Source of the DNA: Antedon mediterranea
Taxonomy: Eukaryota > Echinodermata > Crinoidea > Comatulida > Antedonidae
Direction of reading: 5' to 3'
Assembly (NCBI RefSeq): GCF_964355755.1
Contig: NC_092675.1
Span: forward strand, 9,065,312-9,129,311
Length of the DNA: 64,000 bases
Shown piece by piece: positions 1 through 10,000 of the stretch. The notes under the pieces were generated by a model. That model ran no database searches, was not told the origin of the DNA, and saw only the letters and a program-made list of their open reading frames with translations. Every line of letters begins with the position of its first letter. Positions within the stretch are counted from its first letter, which is position 1. A program made the position numbers and the translations under genes.

Positions 1-82
1 ATACGTTATTAAGGATATCATGTTCGCCAGCGGAGATATGTTTGATGAAATCTCTACCGCTCTATATAAAAGAAAGTTATAG

Positions 83-935
83 GCTGTGCAAACTACTCAA
101 ACACAGATGTATTTGTCCACGACTAGATCCTGATTCAGAATCAGACGAGTTTCTAATATTTGATCCAGATGATAGTTACATGATGAAGAACAGCTTATTT
201 CACGTTTTAAGTACAAAATCAATTTTTACACAAACTAAAGACGCAGTAACTAAAATGCCTGCTGATGTGTTAACCTTATTAGATCATTCTACAACGAACC
301 AACACCTACCTGTTTATTTCATACCTAACCGTGAAGATGTCTTCAGGTGAGTTTTGAAATTGACAACTTTTAGAAGAGCCATTCCGTTCAAAGATTAAAT
401 ACGTTTTATTGTCTGCGTCGCCATGCTTTCTTCTTAAAGGTAATGTTGCATATCCTAAATAAATCGTTTAAAACTGAATGAAGTAGACCACTAGGGCAAA
501 ATACTGAGTGGTCAGGGTATGCTTTTTCGGCCTATATTGAAGATACATATAACTCAATATGTCAACATTAAGCTTTTATGACGACGTCACCAATATGATT
601 ATATTTTTGCATGATCTGTTTATATTATGAGGGGAAAACAATCAGAACGACAATTAGAAAATTGTTGAAGTTATACATGCAAACATACGATAAAAAGAAT
701 ATTTTTTGCAAGTGCTTTTCAAGCAAGAATATAAATACTGCCAAACAAATGAAACAACTGGCCTTTAAATTGCTTTTTAACTTAAATTCTTAAATAATTA
801 GATATTTTCTTGTTTGTAGTCTATAGATATACATTCTGTAGCTTTTTTTATAAATATTTTTTGACCTTTAGTTTAGTTAATTCAACTTCAAGAACAATAA
901 AGAGCACAGCAGAAAAGCCAACGACTATGTTTTAA
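83..935 (+). CDS. 3' end of an unrecognised gene (two exons, partial)
   Basis: The reading frame is open from the window edge to base 350 and is rich in non-repetitive coding-like sequence (acidic stretch DPDSESDEF, then FDPDDSYMMKNSLFHVL). It ends at an ideal donor, CTTCAG|gtgagt, at 350. A possible acceptor (ttatag) precedes base 83; without it the frame still stays open to the left edge. A pyrimidine-rich acceptor at 859-871 (gacctttag) opens an exon at 872 whose phase matches: it continues in frame for about 20 codons to TAA at 933-935, with AATAAA at 1067-1072. I do not recognise the protein family. If the donor is not used, a TGA follows immediately at 351-353 and the protein would simply end there. 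The gene body lies left of the window. Confidence 0.45.
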
Positions 936-1196
936 ATGACCTTATGAAAGAGGGATCACATGCGATTGGACCATCACTTTCTTGAAAAAAGGCGGATCAA
1001 AAACACATTTAAAAAAAAATTTAAATCAGACTGATTGATTAGAAAATCAATTTATTTGATGCTCAACAATAAAATTCCATAGAGACAAAAGACAAAATAA
1101 CGAGCATCAGGAACACCCATTAGGCCGGAAAAAAACAGCCCATTTCCAATGGGGTCTAAATTGCACATAACAAACAATAACAAATACAACATTTAT

Positions 1197-1198
<2 letters not shown>

Positions 1199-1280
<82 letters not shown>
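1199..1280. repeat. (TA)n microsatellite
   Basis: About 40 uninterrupted TA dinucleotides. A second tract lies at 1532-1566. Together they flank the palindromic element between them, as if it had inserted into one longer TA array. Confidence 0.95.
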
Positions 1281-1283
<3 letters not shown>

Positions 1284-1356
1284 CAAAGAGCTGCATAGGC
1301 AGGATATATAAAAAAATCAAGATCAAATAAGTTAAAACTGCCTCAATATAGATTTA

Positions 1357-1399
1357 TTTTAACGACATGTTTCGGGCATAGCCCATCATCAGGTGAAAA
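1357..1399 (-). ncRNA. Hammerhead-ribozyme-like motif (minus strand)
   Basis: Exact mirror copy of the plus-strand motif in the other palindrome arm; the predicted cleavage-site C is at 1364. Transcription from either direction would therefore produce one complete motif. Confidence 0.6.
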
Positions 1400-1443
1400 G
1401 AATTGTAACAAAGGATAACATATGTTATCCTTTGTTACAATTC

Positions 1444-1486
1444 TTTTCACCTGATGATGGGCTATGCCCGAAACATGTCGTTAAAA
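1444..1486 (+). ncRNA. Hammerhead-ribozyme-like motif (plus strand)
   Basis: The core CTGATGA is at 1451-1457. Stem II is GGGC/GCCC with a TAU-type loop (1459-1469), followed by GAAA at 1470-1473. A minimal helix III (A-C / G-U, 1473-1478) follows, then cleavage-site C1479. Stem I pairs 1444-1450 (TTTTCAC) with 1480-1486 (GTTAAAA) with one mismatch. All invariant core positions are present. T1458 is an extra unpaired base before stem II. The very short helix III is the form known from Penelope-like elements, which cleave best as dimers. Confidence 0.6.
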
Positions 1487-1525
1487 TAAATCTATATTGA
1501 GGCAGTTTTAACTTATTTGATCTTG

Positions 1526-1569
<44 letters not shown>

Positions 1570-2205
1570 TAAAATAAAGCCCAGTAAAACAGAAAAATAT
1601 AAAGAGATGGCAAAAAAGTCATGAGTAAGATTGCCGTTGTCAAGACTATTATAGTTATCATAATTATCATAAATATTAAATATTGCGTTCAAAATGTTTT
1701 TTAATATGTGATTTGAAAGTAGTTAGGCCTATGTTTGAAATTAATTTTAATTTGTTGGAAGAGCGTTCCAGTCTTTGATAGCAGAGAAGAAAAAAGTAGA
1801 ATGAGACTGTTTACGGTTTGATACAGTAGAAAATCCGACTGAAAAGTATATATTCTTGAGTAATTCGAACTGAATATGACGATTACTCGTTATTCATCAA
1901 AAAATATTTTATTCATAGAGGATATGATGTATAGGAACGACTCGACTGTACTGAAAATATCCACTTCCTTTTAACTTGTCATTGCTTTCCTTAGAAATTG
2001 TCTTGTATTGTCTTGTATTTTATTTGTATATTTTGACTGACATGTTTTTGACAATAAATTAAATTGAAAACAGTAATTAAAATGACAGGTGGCACACCGT
2101 TTCTATAGAAAAACAAAAAGCTATGATAAAATCATCGTGTGAATAGATGTCGTTCTATATTGACCAGTGATGCGTATCAACGTTCCGACGTAGTTGTTGT
2201 GGTAC

Positions 2206-3943
2206 CATAGTTGCCATTTCTGGCATTATTATGCTTTTTGGCATTATTTAGAGGCCCACGGCATCTGGCATAATGCCGCGGCATTATTTAGCCGTTTTTA
2301 GCATAATCTGGCATAATTTTGTGGTTTTTGAACAACCAAAAAAATAATATACCACAGAACAAAAATAAAATATTTTGTTTAATCTTGCAATTTAATACAT
2401 ATCACCTTACACAAAATCATATTGTACAAAACAGATTTGTTCGGGTTTTCCGTACAATAGTTCTTCCATCCTTTTGTTTCGGACTTAAATAGACTCTTCG
2501 GATAGGAAGACTGCTCGAAAACTACCGTGTGTGCGATATAGGCAGCACAACAAATCTGAAGAGGCTGAGCTATTGGTCAATTATGTTGCTCTATTTCAGA
2601 GACCATGCATGTTATTGGATCCCCAGATATAGAGACAATTGAACGAAAACATTAAGAAAGGGGTTTTGTTGTTTCAGTTCATAATTATAAGTGGCCGCAC
2701 CTCTACCCCAACCCTTGAAATGGCAATTTCCAGTAACTAATTAGAAGCTCTAATTTTAAAAAGAATTTCTTCTGGAGAATTTGTTTTCCATATTTCAAAT
2801 TATGTTCCATTTGCATCGTCGTAGCAACCCTATTTTTCCAAATGTTCTTCACCTCTCAGCCCCAGTAGTAGTGACCATGTGGGCGAGGTAATTTTTATTT
2901 AATATTAAAGATGTATTGTCCCTTTGACTAATTCCAAAAAAAATAAAAAATAATAGATTTCGAAAAAAGGTGGGTCATTTTGAAGTATCATAATAGTTAT
3001 TAACTATCACCAAAAATTTTTCCGAAAAAAAAAAATTTAACTGAAATACAAACGTTTTTTTGTTTCAAAAATAACTTTGACTTCCAGTCAAAGTTTTCAA
3101 TCAAAACATATCCCATAATGAAACGCGCTTGTTTGGCTACTCTGTATGCATAATCATAAAACTTCCTCATGATCTGTGTGAAAATACCTTCTTAACTGTG
3201 ACGAGTTGTAAACAATCCTAATTTAGCATGCATAATGCGTACTCATGGTTTTATTTTTAAATCTTTGTTTACTTTCGCTCGTGACGATTTTCCAGATGAA
3301 ATGTAATCAAACTAATATACCTGTTAATTACGTAAACTTGTTGTTTTTGGCTCAAATTTTCGACTTAAAGTGAATAACTTTAATATTACTTTGATATGGC
3401 CACTTTAAATTTAGAATATTTTGACCTTCATTTTTTTGTGTTTCAAGGGACAATACATCCATACAGCCATTTCCGCCCATCGAGCAGCTCTATTTTTCCA
3501 TTTTTTTTACCTCACCCCCACCAACCATGGTGGGGCTGAGGTCATGGAGACACTTAATATTTTTATTTCCTATTTTAAATTATAATTGCCATTTTCAAAA
3601 CTATGATGGGCTAAGATCCTGGAGGTACTACTAAATATATTTTTATTTCAAGGGTTCGTGGGTTGGTGTTTGTTTCATTTGCAATTACCATTTTCGCACC
3701 CCAGATATTTTTAGAATTATTAGTTATTACTCACAAAACTAAAAATACAATTTTTGAACGACATAGGGATACAATTTAGGCCCTATTTTGTGTCAGTTGG
3801 GGTTTTACAAACGTTTATTAGACATACAACCGTTGGTGGCGCTGTTTAGGGCCAAATTTTGGGGATCTGGCATTATTTTTCCCAATCTGGCATTATTTGA
3901 GACAGGATACGGCATAATTTAAATTTTATCGCTGGCAACGCTG
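2206..3943. mobile_element. Non-autonomous hAT-type DNA transposon
   Basis: Imperfect terminal inverted repeats CATAGTTGCCA (2206-2216) and TGGCAACGCTG (3933-3943) are flanked by an exact 8-bp target-site duplication TGTGGTAC (2198-2205 and 3944-3951), diagnostic for the hAT superfamily. Subterminal regions at both ends carry many copies of TGGCATTATT/TGGCATAAT, as expected for transposase binding sites. No transposase reading frame is present, so it depended on a relative. A second inverted-repeat element is nested inside. The right end lies 95 bp upstream of the NBAS start codon. Confidence 0.85.
2910..3459. mobile_element. Inverted-repeat element nested in the hAT element
   Basis: Terminal inverted repeats GATGTATTGTCCCTTTGA (2910-2927) and its near reverse complement (3442-3459) bound ~550 bp of AT-rich sequence without an ORF. 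A lone copy of the end (GGGACAATACATCATT) occurs at about 62326-62341, so the family is dispersed. No clear target duplication. Confidence 0.5.
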
Positions 3944-4038
3944 TGTGGTACGGTGTGTTCGTGGCGCTTTAGGGCCTTTTACTCTCTAGCCTAGGTACAG
4001 TAGGATAGTAAGGGCCTACCTATTTTAAATAAGTTATT

Positions 4039-7000
4039 ATGGATGAGGCAGAAGATGAAAGTACAATTTTGTATGATTTATTTGTGTTGGCAGATTGGCC
4101 GCAAGAACCCGAGATTTTGGTGTCTCAAACTGTAAGTAGTAAAGTCAGTCCGGCAAACCAGCCACCATCCACCATGCATGAAAATAAGGCTGGTGGTAAA
4201 CAGACTATCGGGCCCACCATGGACGATCGGACCCACCATGGACGATCGGGCCCATCGTATAGACAGTCTTATGCATTGGGCCCGATATAGGCCTAGTCTT
4301 AGATTTGTCTTGCCTGTGTTTAAAATTGGCCGCGTTTAGGCCTATCCTAGGCTAGTTTTGTTTTTATTTAACCGTAAACCATGTTGATATTTTTTACATT
4401 ACGACCTGGCTGCCTCTCTACTACGCCGCCTAGGCCTACCTACAGTAGCCTAGGCCTATCTAGTAGTAGGCCTAGTCGTAGATCCAAGCTAGATTCTATA
4501 TCTAGAACGTAACGCCCCCTATGACTTTTGATAAATAATGTGTTATGATGGTGCATTTTGTAAGCAGGTTGGATGGCTGAATGGTAGTGCCTGTGTTTCG
4601 CAATGTGATGCTGTAGCGTCAGGCTAGGGTTCGAAACTCATTGTTATTGTTGGTATATTTTTTTCGCTGTGGCTAAAGATACGGTACCGTACTCTAACTT
4701 CTGTTTACTAAAGGTACGGTAAAATTGCATTACGTCATAATCAGCCAATGGGGTGCTGGTACGTGTGTGACGTCATCGTATAAGGACTTGGGATTTTTTT
4801 TCATATCGCGTCTGTACAGTAGAGAATGCCTATCGGCGGCGCCACGCTGCATGAATGTGTGTGCGCTGATGAAGGTTTTATTTTGATTCGGCCTATTTAG
4901 GCCTAGGTCTATATTTTTTATTAAATTTTATAGATGGTGACCATAAACAACAAGCAAATGCGGACAATAAAGGGGCCCTCAAATACTATGATTTAGACAG
5001 TAGCCCCAGGGCTGAGTAACAGAAGTCAGCGCACACATGCAGCTGGCCCCAGCCTGGCACAGCTTTCCCTACACAAACAAACTCATATAATGAGGTTATA
5101 GTACGTAGTAAGTAGGCCTGGCCTCTTTTGAAACGGTTTTCTGTATTCTAGAATTAAAATCAACCTGTTTTGGCTTTTCAATAATAACAGACGTAGGCTA
5201 CATTTAGTTTTTGACACACACGACGGCGATAATAGCGATAAATGAAGCATAATGAAAATGCGGTTGATCACTGTTTTCGCGATATGAAAAAAAATCCTAA
5301 GTCTTTATACGATGACGTCACACACGTACCAGCACCCCATTGGCTGGTTATGACGTAATGCAATTTTACCGTACCTTTAGCAAATGGAAGTTAGGATACA
5401 GTACCGTATCTTTAGCCACGGCGTATTTTTTTACTCACCATCTTCTTTATTGACCATCGTCTTTTCTCACCATTTTCCTAGAAGAGGGATGTTTACAAGG
5501 GCCGGATGCCCGATCGGGTCAATAGGCGTAGATATCTATCTATCTATGATTAGGCGTAGATGCAGCCACTGCATATTTTTTATTTGGTGGTCAATGAATA
5601 TTTATTATTAATAATATAAATGTTGAGTTTTTTTACAATACAATATCTTGATTTATTAAATTACTTTAAAAATTAAATTGAAAACCAAAATTTACAAATA
5701 CAAATTGAATTCAATTCATTCATGACCCTAAGTCATATTTTGATAATGTCAGTTGTTTTTCTACTTAGTGTTCAACTAACTATCTAAAATTAAATGTTAA
5801 CTAGACATGTAACTCGTCACTTTGACGAGTTAGTTTTCCGCACGACAAACGCCACGTGTACGTCATACGTTGGAATATTGCACACAGAAAAAGATTATGG
5901 CATTTTATGACCTGAACTGAAGAATATGATATGTTGTTATTGCTGAATTTTATTATTTTGATTTATATACAGTATACACAGTATAATCTGTATCCATTTC
6001 ACATACAGTGTAGAATAGGTGAAATTACGGGACCCGCTATTTATTGCAATTTTTAACATGTTGACGGTTTTAAAATGAAAGGTGTTTTATTTACGTGTAG
6101 AAGAAATTTTAATACGTGAAATATTGATGCGCGCTCTTTTAAATGTAATGAATTATGACACAAAAGATGAAAATACGACTTTTTTTATTTAACTGGCCAT
6201 ATGATGACGTCACAACATCCGATTGGCAAAATGTTCACATGATTTCGTATCTACAATCCAATAGCTTCCAGAAAACGTTTTAATTGTGATTATCACATTT
6301 TATTCTTACGAGCTATAACAGATTAAAATTTACTTTAAAGATGAAATTAATGCCACACGTAATTTAAATTTTTAGGTATGATGATGTCATAAAAATTAAA
6401 ATATTTTTAACTCATGAGAAAGACAGTTGATTGACCTACCGGTAGACAATATCAAAATCGGGGTGAAAATGAAAAACGGATAAGTGGAAGTGCGCTCTAT
6501 TAAATGTGATGAGCTATGACGAAAGATACAAAAATCCTAAATTTTATATTTACGATAATGTCACAATGTCCGGTTAGCCATATTAATGCATGATCCGATA
6601 TCTACAACTCATCAACTTCCAGACTATGTAATGAAAATAACTTTCATCGTTTAGTTTAGAAATTACGACTGTTTGAAAAAAGGCATAATTTTGACAAATT
6701 TTTGAACTTTTTCATCAAAAACACGCGCAAATTGTCCAATTCAATGTGTTCGTATGGCGTTATTTAAAGTGGAAAAGGTCTAAATTATTTTTCATACTCC
6801 GTGCGCACTTTACGCGTAAATAATTTTGCCCGCGTGGGAATTTTTTGACATGCGCAAAATGTCATAAAACGTGTAAAAATGTGATTAGAAATTAATTTTG
6901 CGCATTTTGAAATTTTAAATGCACGTGCGCATGTAACTTTGTGTAAAACACACAATTTTTTTTCAACAGAAAGAAAGTTAGCGCATGATATAAATTAAAC

Positions 7001-10000
7001 TTTTGCAAAATTTCAATTTAAAATGTTTTTTGACCTATGTTAAATAGGCGAAATTCATAAAATCGTGCGTAAGTCACGTTGCGCAATTGTAAACATCCTG
7101 AAAAGGTTTGCTGCACAACTTCATATGAATGACGATATGTTGGGAAAGTTACGAAATGTTATGTTTGCAAGTTTTACAGATACGCGTGACACAAAAATTA
7201 CAGAAAGAAAGAATAATAATACAGAAACAAAAAGATGATGAAACAGGACAGTTATACAAGGAGTTATCCGCCATGAGCGGATAACTCCTAATAATAATAA
7301 CTCCTAACAAGACTAAAGAAATGATCATTGATTTTAGAAAAGGTATCAAACCACATGATAAGCTATGTATATTAAACGATGAAGTGGAAGTTGTTTAGTA
7401 GCTTAAGTATCTAGGCACAGTAATCGAGGATAAACTTAATTGGAAGGAAAACACTAAGTTAGTTACCACAAATTGTTATAAACTAGATGGCACGCTCGCT
7501 TCGCTCGCGTACCATCTAGGTCGTGCCCACAGATGGTTCTCGAATACACAGTATTTCCAGCGAGAAAAAAAATGGAGATTTCAAATGTACGTACCGCAGG
7601 ACTATAATACATTGTCGTTTACAGAAACGAATAAATATACACAATGATTTATGTAGTCAACCAAAATTAGCACCCTGGGAATTACTTCCGAGAGAGAAAC
7701 AAAATGAGTCAAATTTTTTTATTTGGACTCATTTAAACAAACCCAATTTGTGTTTTGTATGTAACATTAAGAGTTGAGGGATGGGGGAAGAAGATAGGTA
7801 CAAAGAGGAAACATTTTAAAATATATTCTTCCACTCAGTAACGAAATATTGTTTTAAATGTGTTATAGGCCTATAAATAATATACCACTAAATACAGTAA
7901 AACATTTACAATTTAATACGGTACTTTGTTAAAACTCTCACTGTCATAGTCGATTGAAATAGTAAAGTACATGTAACGATACACCACTACGACGTTTATA
8001 TATTTTTAAATTATTAATTAATAGTAATACAAACGTTGAGAAGCAACTGTCAGTAATAACGTTAATTTATTTGTATATTATATGTTTATAATCTAACAGT
8101 AGGGCCTACCCACACTCACAGTAATAAAGTTTATTTGTATATATTTTTATATTACATCTAACAGTACCAACACTCACAGTAAGAAATTTGCGATTCAAAT
8201 TGCGATCAAAAGTGGTTAATACCTTAACAGTATTGTACAGCATTGCAATACTATTTATGTTTATTCTCCAAGGGGGCCCATAAATCTAAATCTATACCTC
8301 TATGGTTAAACCAAATAATTTGGAATGTTTATTTGTATATTATATGTTTATAATCTAACAGTAGGGCCTACCCACACTCACAGTAATAAAGTTTATTTTT
8401 ATATATTTTTATATTACATCTAACAGTACCAACACTCACAGTAAGAAATTTGCGATTCAAATTGCGATCAAAAGTGGTTAATACCTTAACAGTATTGTAC
8501 AGCATTGCAATACTATTTATGTTTATTCTCCAAGGGGGCCCATAAATCTAAACCTCTATGGTTAAACCAAATAATTTGGAATGTTCCATTCATCACAAAT
8601 CAATACATTTGTAAAAACGTATATTAAATGTATCAAAATAGTATTTTTTTTTAAAAATCGGCCTGTCTTCAACATTATGATGCTGTACTCGAACTGTTCA
8701 ACCGGTTTTCAGCTATTAAAAACAATTATCGTAGGAGGAGATAGGAAAATGCGAAGCCTCCTCGCATTTTTGTGGCGGGTATTTTTCAAGATGAACATCC
8801 ATTAGACAGTGTATACCACGATCGGAAAACACCCCTATTTGGGGCAAATCGTTGAACCTAAATTCGTTTTAATCGTCAATAAATAATTATCTAACTTAAT
8901 TTAATTAGTAAACAGGGTTACATCAGGTGGTTAAAATCAGTACCGAAAGTACGAACCAACTTTATATACCATCGAGTAAAAATTCTAGAAGTAAGGCGCG
9001 ATTTACCGAATTTTGCCCTTACGTAAATTTATATATAGATGACTGTACTTTTTGAGAAGATTAAAGAAATGTCATGTGTGCAATAGAATCTTGATTTTAT
9101 TTTATGAATCTGTTATTTTATCTATTTTAACTTTTAATGCAATAGGTTGGTTCAACAATTTAAACCAGCAATTCATGAAAAAAGTACAAAGAATAAGTAA
9201 ATCTGCCAAAAAGATAATAGGAAACGATATTAAGAAATCAGATGAAGTTGTTAACATTCAACGTACTTACAAATAAACTTAAAGTTATTATGTCAGATGT
9301 TAGCCACCCCCTTAACCAGTACATTACGTTAAGCCGGTCTGGGCGCATTACATATCCTCGCTGCTGGAACACTGAACGCCTACGTAGATCCTTTCTCCCA
9401 TCTGCTATGAGGCATTTTAATTTAATGTTGAAAAGATAACCACAATAAGTATCTTAGCTGTATTTTTAACTCAATTTGTATTTTTTGTGTCCTCTTTTAA
9501 CTTTTTTATATGACATCTTGTTCTCAGTTTTATGTGATTTTATTCTTTTTTACTGTTTGTGCGACAATGTTTTTAGACAATTTTAATGTGTGTACTTTCA
9601 GCCAAAGTTTCAAGCCATTCATGAGTTTGACAATAAAGTTTATTGAATTGAATTGAATTTGAAAAAAACCCCAACTTGCTGAGCAAAATACACTCCAATA
9701 AAAGTCAGTTATGTTTGCAGTTACAGTATAAGCATGACACAAATTATTATTTCACATACAGCAGCTTTACACTGCTATCACACAATTTATTTTCGAATGC
9801 CAACTGATACTGTTATTATTTTATTGTTCATAATATCAATGGAAGTACATTTAAAACTAGCATGAAAATATAAAAAAAAGTTATACTATACAAATTCAGT
9901 CTATTACAACAAATTACACAAATATACATTAAAAGCTAGGTTATGTATAATACGTAATACAGATTAATAGCTTTTATCATAAAATTATTAAAACTATTAA

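Larger units (their letters stand above)
1304..1539. mobile_element. Palindromic Penelope-like terminal repeat pair
   Basis: The two arms, 1312-1421 and 1422-1531, are perfect reverse complements around a centre at 1421.5. Weaker symmetry continues into the TA tracts on both sides. There is no loop or spacer. Each arm contains the CTGATGA...GAAAC signature found in terminal repeats of Penelope-like retroelements (hammerhead ribozyme). The rest of such an element (reverse transcriptase, GIY-YIG) is absent, so this looks like a head-to-head pair of solo terminal repeats or a foldback derivative. Confidence 0.6.
936..2197. other. Intergenic DNA with retroelement tail
   Basis: Apart from the TA tracts and the palindrome I see no gene. 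At about 1950-2070 the sequence resembles the 3' tail of an L2/CR1-like element: repeated cttgtattg, a ttttgactgacatg stretch, then acaataaattaaattgaaaac. A similar tail occurs at 9600-9660. Confidence 0.4.

Noticed and set aside
4039-4290. Independent 83-codon gene
   Set aside because: Only 4039-4131 is coding (NBAS exon 1); the rest is read-through past a gtaagt donor.
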